A stretch of DNA of 64,000 bases, from positions 72,692 to 136,691 of the forward strand of contig JAAFKE010000001.1 in assembly GCA_013298215.1 (NCBI GenBank), written 5' to 3'. The position numbers and the translations under genes were made by a program. The notes under the pieces are model-generated. The model was not told where the DNA came from. It saw only the letters and a program-made list of their open reading frames with translations, and did not search any database. This document shows positions 52,374 through 61,455 of this stretch, piece after piece. Origin of the DNA: Cytophagales bacterium (lineage in GTDB: Bacteria > Bacteroidota > Bacteroidia > Cytophagales > Spirosomataceae). Every line of letters begins with the position of its first letter. The first letter of the stretch is position 1.

Positions 52374-53852
52374 CTAACGCGTGCTGGCTAATTTTTCTCC
52401 CAAGTACATCCCAAAACTTAGTGCGGGGGTCAGGAACATTCCTCCCACAAAAGCGTGGCCGCAGGTGGCACCACCGCCGAGTATTTCGCCAGCGGCATAC
52501 AGTCCCTCAATCGGTTGGTTGTGGTGGTCGGTTACACAAAGATCATGATTCACGGCCAAACCGCCAAAAGTAACGAGCGAAAAACAATGCGTGAGTAGGG
52601 CATAGAAAGGTGGTTTCAAAATGGCGTTTTGTAGGTACGTGCGGCCAAAGTCTTGGTCGTTTTGGTTCTCTACAAATTCATTGAACCGCCCAACGGTGGC
52701 CTCCAACTGCGGCGCACTCAGCCCCGCGCGTTGCGCCAGTTGCGCAATTGTGTCGGCTTTCCAAACAACAATACCTTTCTCAGCCTCCTCGTCCAGGCGG
52801 TCGGCCGACCACTGGGGCACTATGTTCCCGCCCGTTTGGTGCAGCGCGTGGGCATCGAACACCACCCAAAACTTGCGTCCAGGCTGGGCTTCGGCCGCTT
52901 TTTCGCGCGGATCGGGGTCGTCCATGTTCTCGTCCATGAAGCGCTGGGCGTGGGCGTTCACGTAAATTTCGCGTGGCTTGCGGTCTTTCGCATTGGAAAC
53001 CCGCGCCCAGTTTTGCCAAAAGTTGGTTCGGCCACTGTTGGGTTCGGTTTCGAGGCCACCGAGGGTTGCAGTGTGGGTGTGGGCATTCCTAAACTGCGCC
53101 CCAATTTGCATGGCTGCCAGCGCACCGTCCCCAGTTGATGTACCCCGCGCGGTGCTAACCAACCGCCAGTCGGGGTGCATTTGATGAAAAAAATCGGGGT
53201 TGGCCCCGTAGCCGCCCGTGGTCAAAACAACCGCCGAGCCCGTAAAAACAACGGAAGAAGTCAGCCCTGGCTCGTCGGGGCGATTGGGGTCGCTGGCGAT
53301 AATTGCCGTAACCTGGCCCGCCTCATTTCTGACAATCTGCCTCATTTTGGTGTTCAGGTGCAGTGCTATTTTACCCTCCCGCACCAGTTTATTCCAAAGG
53401 GGCATGATGGTTTCGAGAATAGCACTGCCCGCCCATTTAATTTCCGTTCCTTCGTAATTGCTTACTCCCCAGTAGGTTCGGGGCTTTTGGTAGGGCGTGT
53501 GGCCGTAGATAAAGGCGGGCGTTTGGGGCTCGAAAGCAAACCCGAGTGCCTGCAACCAGTCGATGGTTTTGGGGGCTAAGTTGGTTGCCAAACGAACAAT
53601 GGCGGGGTCGGCAGTATTTTTACTGATCCTCATCACGTCGTCGTAGTGTTGCGCGGGCGAGTCTTCGATTGCTTTTTCGGCTTGGCGTTTTGTGCCCCCC
53701 GCGCTCAAATGTCCCGCCGACAGGTGCAAAGTGCCCCCCACCACGCTGTCTTTTTCAACCACCACCACCTGCGCACCGCACTCAGCCGCCCTAATTGCGC
53801 AGACCATTCCCGCCGTTCCTGCGCCCACAACAATTATTTTTTCAGCATTCAC
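52374..53852 (-). CDS. FAD-dependent oxidoreductase of the fumarate reductase/succinate dehydrogenase flavoprotein family
   Basis: 492 residues starting at GTG 53852. The dinucleotide fold IIVVGAGTAGMVCAIRAAEC at the N-terminus is followed by VVVEKDSVVGGTLHLSAGHL, VVLTTGGYGANPDFFHQMHP, FGGLAVNHDLCVTDHHNQPI and a closing GLYAAGEILGGGATCGHAFV, the FAD_binding_2 pattern shared by fumarate reductases, tricarballylate and urocanate reductases and 3-ketosteroid dehydrogenases. There is no signal peptide or haem domain, so it is cytosolic. It could desaturate or reduce an organic acid or ring substrate. It lies 12 bases after the unknown gene on its 5' side. Confidence 0.88.
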   Translation of the reverse strand: MNAEKIIVVGAGTAGMVCAIRAAECGAQVVVVEKDSVVGGTLHLSAGHLSAGGTKRQAEKAIEDSPAQHYDDVMRISKNTADPAIVRLATNLAPKTIDWLQALGFAFEPQTPAFIYGHTPYQKPRTYWGVSNYEGTEIKWAGSAILETIMPLWNKLVREGKIALHLNTKMRQIVRNEAGQVTAIIASDPNRPDEPGLTSSVVFTGSAVVLTTGGYGANPDFFHQMHPDWRLVSTARGTSTGDGALAAMQIGAQFRNAHTHTATLGGLETEPNSGRTNFWQNWARVSNAKDRKPREIYVNAHAQRFMDENMDDPDPREKAAEAQPGRKFWVVFDAHALHQTGGNIVPQWSADRLDEEAEKGIVVWKADTIAQLAQRAGLSAPQLEATVGRFNEFVENQNDQDFGRTYLQNAILKPPFYALLTHCFSLVTFGGLAVNHDLCVTDHHNQPIEGLYAAGEILGGGATCGHAFVGGMFLTPALSFGMYLGEKLASTR

Positions 53853-53864
53853 ATCAGTCAGTTT

Positions 53865-54551
53865 TTAGGGTTTAAAAAGCGCATCGGGCAGTTGTAGGTT
53901 CACAAAACAATCTTTCCAACGAATATCAATCCACTTAATTCCGTCAAAATAAACCCTCATCTGGTGGGCTTGCACAAAACGGGGTTCGTTGTTGGCAGCA
54001 TAAAAATTGGAATAAATGCGGTGGTGAAAACCCAGTTCGGTCACAAATTGTACCAAACGGATATTGTAGGTTTGGCTGTCTATCCCAAAAACAGTCACGT
54101 TCTGTTTTGGGTCGGTCACTTGCACAAAATGGCAAGGATAGCCCTCCACTTGGTCGTCGGCCAGGCGGGTTGTTTCAAAATCGGTTTTGCCAGCGTGGCG
54201 TATAATACTAAAACCAAAGTTGTTCGACCACTCGAAATATTTGCCGTAGCGTTTGGCCACGTCCGACATTACCATGTCCGACTTCTTTCCATCGAATTTC
54301 AGTTGAAAAAAAACTTCTTCGCCGTGCGTGGCATCAACCCTAACTTTGCCGTTGGCGCGGTGTGCCTCCACGTTTTCTGGCGGAAAAACCCGAAACAACG
54401 CGTAATAATCGAAGTGCAAAAAATGCGCATCATCGACCAAGCCGTGCGGCGAAAAATCGGCAGTGCCAATTAGTTGTAGCGTTTCGGGGTTTTGCCAAAC
54501 CTCCCCGCCCGATGCTTCGAGGGCTTTTTCTAAAATTTCGAGTGCTTTCAT
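53865..54551 (-). CDS. Conserved protein of unknown function linked to an MFS carrier
   Basis: 228 residues, no signal peptide or membrane span. The start MKALEILEKALEASGGEVWQ leads to a beta-rich body: ANGKVRVDATHGEEVFFQLK, FDGKKSDMVMSDVAKRYGKY, HFVQVTDPKQNVTVFGIDSQ, RLVQFVTELGFHHRIYSNFY and RVYFDGIKWIDIRWKDCFVN. The strand pattern of the body resembles LolA or lipocalin-like folds, but no family is certain. The ATG overlaps the MFS stop by four bases (ATGA), and FAD oxidoreductase follows after 12 bases, so it is part of the same unit. Confidence 0.65.
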   Translation of the reverse strand: MKALEILEKALEASGGEVWQNPETLQLIGTADFSPHGLVDDAHFLHFDYYALFRVFPPENVEAHRANGKVRVDATHGEEVFFQLKFDGKKSDMVMSDVAKRYGKYFEWSNNFGFSIIRHAGKTDFETTRLADDQVEGYPCHFVQVTDPKQNVTVFGIDSQTYNIRLVQFVTELGFHHRIYSNFYAANNEPRFVQAHQMRVYFDGIKWIDIRWKDCFVNLQLPDALFKP

Positions 54552-55810
54552 ATTGTCTGAGATTGAACTGTTTTTAACCGTACTTGCCTCAGTACCAGTG
54601 CCAACACCAGCGCACCAACGCAAACGGCCAGCAGCACCGACATGGCGCTGTTGTAGTTTCCGTTTTGGGTGCGCAGGTAGCCCATGAGTGCCACGCCCGC
54701 AAAACCGCCAATGCTGTCGAACGAATTGACGATTCCGAGTACTTTTTTAAAATCTTGGCCCCGATACATTTCGGCCACTGTCAGCTGGATCATGGCAAAT
54801 GCCCCGCTGTAGCCGATGCCGTAGAAAAGGGCGTACAAATACGCAAAATTAGTGTTTATACTGACCGATTTTAGGCTCACCACGCCGCAGATCAGCCCTA
54901 CCGTGGCCAGAATTAGGATATTCATTTTATTGAACTTATCGCTCAAATACCCAAACGATATTTTACCAATAATGCTGCAAAGCGAAAACAACCCCGCAAT
55001 ATTGGCCGCTTGTTTGATCGTGAACCCGTAATCGGTCAGGTAGAGGCGGAGGTTTTGCAATACGCCAAAACCGCAAAACCAAAATGCAGCCGTGATAACC
55101 AAAAGTAGGTAAAAAACGGGGGTTCGGAACAAAGTCATCGCCGAAAACGTCTCAGACTGACCCACCAGCTGGTTTTTGTTTGGCTGCTCACTGGCCAACG
55201 CCGCAATGCCATCGGGGGTTTGCCCCATTTCTTCGGGGGTATTTTTAATAAAAAAGAGCGGAATGAACGACATGAACGCCCCCAAAACGGCAATACCCAA
55301 CGCGGCCATGCGCCAGCCGTAAAGCGGCGTTAGGTGGGCTGCCACCTGCGGAAAAATAATGTTGCCCGCGCTCGACCCTACCAGAAAAACGCCCGTGGCC
55401 AGCCCCCGTTTTTTTTGAAACCAATTACTGATAATCACCATGCTCGACAGCAAACCGCACATGGTAATGCCCATTGAGAACACAAAATAAATGAGGTGGA
55501 AGTGCAAGTACGTTTGCATGGCCGCAAACGACAATGTGCAGCACAAACTGAGCGCCATGCCCACTGCCATCACCATTTTGGGCGACTGGCGGGTGAGCCA
55601 AAAACCCACGAAGGGCGAAAAAACGGCGATGTACAGAAAATAAAACGACGCTGGCTGCACCACTTTGGCGTGCGCCCAGCCGAACTCTTTCATGAGCTCT
55701 GGAAAAAAAAACGGCAACGAGTTGGTGCTAATCGTGGTGGCCGAGTAACTGACGAAGAGCATCGTAACGATAGTCCAACCGTAGAACTTGGGTTTGCTTG
55801 GGGTCGTCAT
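54548..55810 (-). CDS. MFS transporter, monocarboxylate/oxalate-formate-type
   Basis: 420 residues with twelve membrane segments. The MFS loop motif GYLSDKFNKMNILI (about 282-295) follows the sixth segment, and GWTIVTMLFVSYSATTISTN and FFFPELMKEFGWAHAKVVQP near the N-terminus recall the OFA and monocarboxylate porter groups. It moves an organic acid across the inner membrane, with the substrate unproved. It is coupled by a 4-base overlap to the unknown gene, then to the FAD oxidoreductase; with the TonB receptor upstream, this is a full uptake route. Confidence 0.9.
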   Translation of the reverse strand: MTTPSKPKFYGWTIVTMLFVSYSATTISTNSLPFFFPELMKEFGWAHAKVVQPASFYFLYIAVFSPFVGFWLTRQSPKMVMAVGMALSLCCTLSFAAMQTYLHFHLIYFVFSMGITMCGLLSSMVIISNWFQKKRGLATGVFLVGSSAGNIIFPQVAAHLTPLYGWRMAALGIAVLGAFMSFIPLFFIKNTPEEMGQTPDGIAALASEQPNKNQLVGQSETFSAMTLFRTPVFYLLLVITAAFWFCGFGVLQNLRLYLTDYGFTIKQAANIAGLFSLCSIIGKISFGYLSDKFNKMNILILATVGLICGVVSLKSVSINTNFAYLYALFYGIGYSGAFAMIQLTVAEMYRGQDFKKVLGIVNSFDSIGGFAGVALMGYLRTQNGNYNSAMSVLLAVCVGALVLALVLRQVRLKTVQSQTI

Positions 55811-55842
55811 CTAAGTATTTTACGGTTGGAAGCACTGGTAGC

Positions 55843-55878
55843 GTCCCTTTCAATCAAACCAACTTGATTGAAAGGGAC
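55843..55878. repeat. Perfect 15-bp inverted repeat between receptor and MFS genes
   Basis: GTCCCTTTCAATCAA (55843-55857) and TTGATTGAAAGGGAC (55864-55878) pair perfectly around ACCAAC. A T-run follows on the plus strand, but on the minus (gene) strand the run precedes the stem. It may partly end the receptor transcript or stabilise its 3' end, or be an operator. Confidence 0.8.
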
Positions 55879-55887
55879 ACATTTTTT

Positions 55888-58653
55888 TTAAAAAGTTAGT
55901 TCTACCGAGAACATGATACGCCGGGGAATAATCGGCACGCCGCGCACGAAGGACGAGTTGCCCTGGAAATTGGCCGATTTGCCCAGGTACAGATAATTGT
56001 CGGTGACGGCACTAATAATGTTGGCCACCGACTGGTTGTTTCCGAGGTTATACCCACTCAATTTGAAACGGGCGTTTGACCCCTTGGCAACTGGGATGTT
56101 CAGGTACAGGTTGGCATCTACCAGCGCGTAGGCGGCGTAATCTACCGTGTTGAAGGGGTCGGTTGGGCGGCTACCGAGGTAGTTGATGCCGAAGTTTGCT
56201 CCTACTCGCTTGCCGTCGTAGGCCACGTTTGTGTTCCAGATTGAGCGTGGCATATTGGCCGAGCGTTTACCCGCCACGTCCACGTTGTAGATATAAGTCG
56301 ATAGGCCCGTTGTTGCGTTTCGGCTCACTTCTTGGCGCGAGTTGTAGGGCAGCGACAGGTCGCCAGCGAAGGTAAAACTCTGAACAAGTTTGGTATAAAT
56401 GGCATCTTGAATGGTTAGGCTGGTGCGGGCCGACAGCCCTTTGATGGCACTCGGAAACCACGAAACGCTCAATTCTGTGCCCACAGTTCGGTTGTCGCCG
56501 CCTGGCACCGAAACCGCCAGCGCACCAATGAACGTACTCACCAAACGGTTTTTGATGGTGTTGTAGAACACGCCCCCGTCGAAATTAAAATCGCCGAAAC
56601 TTTTTCTGAGTCCAACCTCCACGCTGTTTATCACCTCGTTGTCGTCTATGTAGGGTGCCAAGTAAAGGGTGCGGCCTTTTTCGTCGGTCAATATGGCATT
56701 GGTTGGCGCGGTGGCTGGGTTGTAGAGGGTTGGCGTTGGGTTGGTGGGCGTTCTAAACGCATACTGCACCGTTGTGTAGGCACCGTAGTCGGGAGCGCGG
56801 TATGCACTCACAAAGTTGCCGTACAAGGCCGTATTGTCGTTGAACAAATAATTAAAACCAACCGAGCCACTCGTGCCGCTGTGTTCGGGTGTGCGACGCG
56901 CCAAACGCTGGTAGGCGTAGCGGTCTTCGATCAAATCCATTTTTATAATGTCGTGCCTAATACCCGCATTGATTGTCAGCTTATCCCCAATTTTCATTTC
57001 ATCGCCCGCAAAAAACGAATTGACGGTTTCGGTATAATCTCCGTTTCTGAACAAAGACGGAATAGTAGGCAGCGATGGCGCAGCGGGCGGAACCCCCAGC
57101 GGCGACGCGCCCAGCAAACGATACGGGGCAAGTTCAGAAACGCCGTTTGGCTTAATGATGTTGCCGTAGAGCAACCCGCGCGAGGCCACTTTTACGTTGA
57201 TGGTACTGTAATAATAGCCCGCCGTGAAACTGTGTTTACTCTTACCGATCTGCGCCGTTTTGTTGAGGCGAACCTCGTCAATAAAGTCGGTAGCATCAGA
57301 ACCACCGCCCGTTATGCCGCCGCCAAAGGCAGCTCGGCTGGCATAAATGGCGCCATCGGCTCCCGCGCCGTAGGTGGTAGAGAGCGCAAAGTCAAAGCCA
57401 ATTCCCACCGTGATCTGCTGCCATCGTCCTTTGTTTATCAGCGACCAGCCGTTGCCCAGGTTCAGGTCAAATTGCAGGCCTACGTTGCCGCCCTTAGAAA
57501 AATTGCCGCGTTTGGTAAAGTCGGCCAAATCCACGTTTTCGACCGTTCCGTTGGGATAAGTTAGCGGCACAATTCGGCCTTCGTAAACGGCGCGGGGCAT
57601 CACGGTGTTGCGGGTGGTCCAGCCCAGGGCGGGCTTACTCAAATCGGTTGGCGAGTAGGGTATATCCAACTGGTTTTGCACGTTCAAATCCACGTAACCA
57701 GCCGTGAGTTTTATGCTGCCTTTGTTGCCAGGAATCAAGTAATCGATATTGCCCCTAAATTGCCCGCCTTCGTCGGGAAATAAATTGTCGCGGTAGCCTT
57801 TATCGCGCAGCAAAAAGCCCCCTAAATTATAACGCAACGTTTTGGCGGCGTTCAAAGGGCCATTTATGTTGAGATCAAACTGGCGCATATCATTATTGGA
57901 GAGCGTCATGCGGAGCGTACCCGACATTTCTTCGCCGCCCACGCGCGAGATCACGTTTACTGCACCCGCCACGGCCCCTCGGCCAAACAAGGTAGCCGCC
58001 GAGCCGCGCACAACCTCTATTTTTCCAATATTGAGGTCGTAGCGCATGGCGGCATCGGGCACCATTTCGGGGCTGGCAAAGGTGCGCAGCCCGTCTTGCA
58101 GCAGCGACGTGTAGCCGAGGCCATTGCCCACCACATCAGGAAAACCACGCACAAAAATACTGTTGCGCATTCGTCCAGCCTGCGTTTGCACATAAACCCC
58201 TGGCGTATAGCGTATTGCATCGGGGAGGTTTATGGGGCTCAACCGAGCGAGTTCTTTGGCACTGATCGACTCAACGGCAGTCACCGTTTCGATCTTGCGA
58301 ACGGGTTGGCTGGTGGCCGTCACAAAAACTTCCGACAAGTTACTGACATCTTCTTTCAGAACTATATTTAAGGTGGGTAGTGCGGTTTTTTCTTGGGTGC
58401 GGTATCCCATAAAACTAAAAACCACCATACCGCCCTTAGAAATTTTCAGGCGGTAGGCACCGCTGGCATCGGTGAGTGTTCCGTTGGCCAAATTGCCTTT
58501 CTGGTACACACTAACGCCTGGAAGTATTTCGCCGTCTGAGGCCGTTACTTTACCCCCCACCGACACATCTTGGGCATGCACCCCGACGCTCAAAAGGGTG
58601 GCCAGCAAAAGCATATTTTGCCTTGTAATAATTGAAGTAAGTATTTTTTTCAT
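55888..58653 (-). CDS. TonB-dependent siderophore-type receptor
   Basis: 921 residues with a signal peptide near GVHAQ. A CarboxypepD_reg-like domain (about 28-110: VSVGGKVTASDGEILPGVSV) precedes the plug (AIRYTPGVYVQTQAGRMRNS, VVRGSAATLFGRGAVAGAVN), which resembles the FecA/FhuA siderophore receptor family, then a long barrel with the YVFLY-like end FVRGVPIIPRRIMFSVELTF. It imports ferric chelates or another bulky ligand. It is the first gene of the minus-strand run; the MFS gene follows 77 bases later across an inverted repeat. No Fur-like box was found by eye. Confidence 0.92.
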   Translation of the reverse strand: MKKILTSIITRQNMLLLATLLSVGVHAQDVSVGGKVTASDGEILPGVSVYQKGNLANGTLTDASGAYRLKISKGGMVVFSFMGYRTQEKTALPTLNIVLKEDVSNLSEVFVTATSQPVRKIETVTAVESISAKELARLSPINLPDAIRYTPGVYVQTQAGRMRNSIFVRGFPDVVGNGLGYTSLLQDGLRTFASPEMVPDAAMRYDLNIGKIEVVRGSAATLFGRGAVAGAVNVISRVGGEEMSGTLRMTLSNNDMRQFDLNINGPLNAAKTLRYNLGGFLLRDKGYRDNLFPDEGGQFRGNIDYLIPGNKGSIKLTAGYVDLNVQNQLDIPYSPTDLSKPALGWTTRNTVMPRAVYEGRIVPLTYPNGTVENVDLADFTKRGNFSKGGNVGLQFDLNLGNGWSLINKGRWQQITVGIGFDFALSTTYGAGADGAIYASRAAFGGGITGGGSDATDFIDEVRLNKTAQIGKSKHSFTAGYYYSTINVKVASRGLLYGNIIKPNGVSELAPYRLLGASPLGVPPAAPSLPTIPSLFRNGDYTETVNSFFAGDEMKIGDKLTINAGIRHDIIKMDLIEDRYAYQRLARRTPEHSGTSGSVGFNYLFNDNTALYGNFVSAYRAPDYGAYTTVQYAFRTPTNPTPTLYNPATAPTNAILTDEKGRTLYLAPYIDDNEVINSVEVGLRKSFGDFNFDGGVFYNTIKNRLVSTFIGALAVSVPGGDNRTVGTELSVSWFPSAIKGLSARTSLTIQDAIYTKLVQSFTFAGDLSLPYNSRQEVSRNATTGLSTYIYNVDVAGKRSANMPRSIWNTNVAYDGKRVGANFGINYLGSRPTDPFNTVDYAAYALVDANLYLNIPVAKGSNARFKLSGYNLGNNQSVANIISAVTDNYLYLGKSANFQGNSSFVRGVPIIPRRIMFSVELTF

Positions 58654-58809
58654 GAGGTATAAAGGTTAATTGTATAAATACTGTACTGAAATAGGGCTAA
58701 ATTGCCGAATAATAATAGGCATTATTTTTGAAGGTAGTTAACTTATTTAACTATTTTTTATTTTTTATTTATTTACCCCGATTTATTGACCAGTTTTGCT
58801 AAAAAAACA

Positions 58810-59859
58810 ATGCACAAATTCAAAATTCAGCCCATCAGTACCGGCTACAAAGAAGCCATTGGTGGTGTCATTGAAAATAAAACAAAACCCGTCGGAGCCT
58901 TGGGCCGCTTGGAGGAACTGGCCCTGCAAATTGCCCAGATTCAGGGCGTAGAGAGCCCCGAGCAGGTTCTCGAATTAATAAATCCGCACCTGGTTGTTTT
59001 TGCCGCCGACCACGGTATTACTGCCGAGGGGGTTAGTCCCTACCCCGCCGAGGTGACGTACCTGATGGTTCAAAATTTTATTGGCGGCGGCGCGGCCATA
59101 AATGTGTTCACCCGCCAAAACAACATGCAATTACTGGTAGTAGACGTGGGCGTGAAGGGCGATTTTGCAGAAAACACTCCCCACTTTCTGAAACTAAAAA
59201 TTAGAAAAGGAACCGAAAACTTCCTGCACCAAGCCGCCATGAGTACCCCCGAAATGCACGCCGCCATGGACGCAGGCATAACTGTGGCAAATGGTGCCGC
59301 CGCCAAAGGCTGCAACGTGATCGGATTTGGGGAGATGGGCATCGGCAACACCTCGTCGGCGGCGGTTTTAATGCACCTCATCACCAAACTACCGATTGAG
59401 TTGTGCGTTGGACGCGGTACGGGTTTAGACGACGCAGGCGTGCTAAAAAAAACGGCCATTTTGAGCCAAGCCGTGGCCAATTGCACCCTAAAAAACACCG
59501 AACCACTGGACTTTTTGAGTTACTTTGGCGGGCTGGAAATAGCCGCCATGGTGGGCGCTATGCTACAGGCCGCCCAAAATAAAATGCTCGTTTTGGTGGA
59601 CGGCTTCATTGCGTCCTCGGCTATGTTGGTGGCCAGCGAGATTGACTCGGCAGTGCTCGACTACGCCGTTTTTTGCCACACCTCGGGCGAGAAAGGCCAC
59701 GCTCGTATGCTCGAACACATGCACGCGCGGCCGCTGCTCGACCTCGGAATGCGCCTCGGCGAAGGCACTGGCTGCGCCGTTGCATACCCAATTGTGCAGT
59801 CGGCGGTGGCGTTCTACAACGAAATGTCTAAAATGTCGGACTTGATGGCACCGCGTTAG
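58810..59859 (+). CDS. cobT: Nicotinate-nucleotide--dimethylbenzimidazole phosphoribosyltransferase, CobT
   Basis: 349 residues from the ATG at 58810. CobT transfers phosphoribose from nicotinate mononucleotide to dimethylbenzimidazole, making the lower-ligand precursor of cobalamin. Motifs: NKTKPVGALGRLEELALQIA, VVFAADHGITAEGVSPYPAE, FGEMGIGNTSSAAVL and GMRLGEGTGCAVAYP, the last with the catalytic Glu near residue 315. No other cobalamin gene is in the window, and no B12 riboswitch is visible upstream. It is divergent from the siderophore-type receptor. Confidence 0.95.
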   Translation: MHKFKIQPISTGYKEAIGGVIENKTKPVGALGRLEELALQIAQIQGVESPEQVLELINPHLVVFAADHGITAEGVSPYPAEVTYLMVQNFIGGGAAINVFTRQNNMQLLVVDVGVKGDFAENTPHFLKLKIRKGTENFLHQAAMSTPEMHAAMDAGITVANGAAAKGCNVIGFGEMGIGNTSSAAVLMHLITKLPIELCVGRGTGLDDAGVLKKTAILSQAVANCTLKNTEPLDFLSYFGGLEIAAMVGAMLQAAQNKMLVLVDGFIASSAMLVASEIDSAVLDYAVFCHTSGEKGHARMLEHMHARPLLDLGMRLGEGTGCAVAYPIVQSAVAFYNEMSKMSDLMAPR

Positions 59860-59944
59860 CCACCAAAAACACCCCCCGTCTATCAGATTGAAGTTTCTTT
59901 TTTTTTAGCGAGACTTCACCCAATCATTAAAAATACACCCAATT

Positions 59945-60532
59945 ATGTTCACTGGAATTATCGAAAACACAGGGATCGTTTCCCAAATTACCGCCCAAGG
60001 CACCAACCTGACCTTCGAGCTGGCATCGGCACTGGCACACGAGCTCAAAATAGACCAAAGTGTGGCCCACAACGGCGTTTGCCTCACCGTAACGAGCGTC
60101 GGCGAACAGTCCTACTCGGTGACGGCTGTGTCGGAAACCCTCCAAAAAACCAATTTGGGGCAGTGGCAGGTGGGCACAACCGTCAATATAGAACGCTGCA
60201 TGCCCGCCCACGGGCGTTTCGATGGCCACATTGTGCAGGGACACGTCGATCAGACGGCCGTGGTGAAGAGCGTGCAAGACCTGGACGGCAGTTGGCTCTA
60301 CGATTTTGAGTACGACGCTTCGGCGGGCAACATAACCGTCGAGAAGGGTTCAGTCTGCATCAATGGGGTGAGTTTGACGGTATTCAACTCGCAAAACAAC
60401 GCCTTTCGCGTTGCCATTATTCCGTATACCTACGAACACACCAATTTTAAGCAACTCCGCCCGGGCGATGTCGTCAATCTGGAATTTGATATTTTGGGGA
60501 AGTATATTCAGAAAATACTGGGCAATCGGTAG
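59945..60532 (+). CDS. ribE: Riboflavin synthase alpha subunit
   Basis: 195 residues made of two lumazine-binding repeats. MFTGIIENTGIVSQ opens the first, HNGVCLTVTS and the second copy GSVCINGVSLTVFNS show the paired NGVxLTV motifs, and FELASALAHELKIDQSVA and VNLEFDILGKYIQKI are typical. It dismutates two 6,7-dimethyl-8-ribityllumazines into riboflavin. Stand-alone position is common in Bacteroidota. No FMN riboswitch is visible in the 85 bases upstream. Confidence 0.96.
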   Translation: MFTGIIENTGIVSQITAQGTNLTFELASALAHELKIDQSVAHNGVCLTVTSVGEQSYSVTAVSETLQKTNLGQWQVGTTVNIERCMPAHGRFDGHIVQGHVDQTAVVKSVQDLDGSWLYDFEYDASAGNITVEKGSVCINGVSLTVFNSQNNAFRVAIIPYTYEHTNFKQLRPGDVVNLEFDILGKYIQKILGNR

Positions 60533-60573
60533 GGTTGCCAAAAACGCCCCCGCCCGAAAATTGTGGGTACTTA

Positions 60574-60605
60574 TTTCGTACTGACACCCGTTTTTTTTAG
60601 TTTTG
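60574..60605 (+). promoter_or_regulatory. Putative promoter for the PASTA-T9SS pair
   Basis: TAGTTTTG (60598-60605) matches TAnnTTTG, and TTTC (60574-60577) is a three-of-four -33 element 20 bases before it. It lies 37 bases before the PASTA ATG. Confidence 0.45.
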
Positions 60606-60642
60606 CAGCTGTTCAAAAAAATACGCATCAAACCAATTACCC

Positions 60643-61455
60643 ATGAAAATAAGTACCTACTCCCGTTCCGATTTTTTCGTTCATATTGGCATTATTGCGT
60701 TGTTGGCACTGTCGCTGTTTTTGGGCTTCTTTTTTGTCTATTTGCCGTTCACAACAAACCACGGCCAGACCATTACCGTACCAGACTTGGCCAACATGAA
60801 CCTAACGGAGGCCGAGGAGTTTTTGAACGACCACGATTTGCGCTACGAAGTGAGCGATTGCACCTTTGTGATGGGCATAAAACCGCTCACTGTTTTTAAG
60901 CAATACCCCAAAGCTGGCACAAAAGTAAAAGAAGACCGCAAAATATACCTCACCATCACCACGGTCATGGCTCCGCTCGTCAGGATGCCAAAACTTACGT
61001 CTCTGACCTTTAAAAGTGCGCAGCTACAATTAAAATCGCTGGGTTTGGAGTTCGGGAAGCTCACCTACGTGAACGCCCTCGAAAATAACGCCGTGTTGAA
61101 ACAATTTTATAACGGCAAAGAAATGATACCTGGCGACCTGATTCCGAAGGGTTCTAAGATAGACCTCGTCATTAGCAACGGCATGGGCAATACTGAAATG
61201 GACGTTCCGAACGTTGTAGGAATGCCACTCGACGAGGCCATGCTGTTTTTGAAGGGAAGTAAGATTGAAGTAGATATGACCCTGCCCGTGGATGCAGTCG
61301 AATATCCCGATAAAGTGCCTGGCACAATAGTACGCCAAAACCCCGAGGCTGGCGTTGGAAACAAAATTAGGGTGGGTGAAAAAATTGATATATGGGTGGT
61401 AGGTGGCACCACGCCACTGCCCGAAGAACAAAAACCAGATGGTACGAATAATTAG
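60643..61455 (+). CDS. PASTA-domain membrane protein
   Basis: 270 residues: a short cytoplasmic N-terminus, one membrane segment (about 14-35), then three PASTA domains (about 42-108 ITVPDLANMNLTEAEEFLND; about 110-178 MPKLTSLTFKSAQLQLKSLG; about 183-255 DVPNVVGMPLDEAMLFLKGS) with their N-terminal P-x-L-x-x-M/L start and Gly-x-x-V/I pattern. PASTA domains bind peptidoglycan or muropeptides. Here no kinase or penicillin-binding domain is attached, the common Bacteroidota arrangement. It overlaps the next gene by 17 bases. Confidence 0.9.
   Translation: MKISTYSRSDFFVHIGIIALLALSLFLGFFFVYLPFTTNHGQTITVPDLANMNLTEAEEFLNDHDLRYEVSDCTFVMGIKPLTVFKQYPKAGTKVKEDRKIYLTITTVMAPLVRMPKLTSLTFKSAQLQLKSLGLEFGKLTYVNALENNAVLKQFYNGKEMIPGDLIPKGSKIDLVISNGMGNTEMDVPNVVGMPLDEAMLFLKGSKIEVDMTLPVDAVEYPDKVPGTIVRQNPEAGVGNKIRVGEKIDIWVVGGTTPLPEEQKPDGTNN

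Noticed and set aside
55888-58653. Calling the receptor BtuB because cobT is next door
   Set aside because: Divergent orientation, FecA/FhuA-like plug features, and no B12-specific motif or riboswitch.
58654-58809. Cobalamin riboswitch between the TonB receptor and cobT
   Set aside because: No B12-box-like conserved sequence or long structured leader is seen; the interval is short and AT-rich.
59860-59944. FMN riboswitch before riboflavin synthase
   Set aside because: The 85-base gap lacks the RFN element core and is too short for it.
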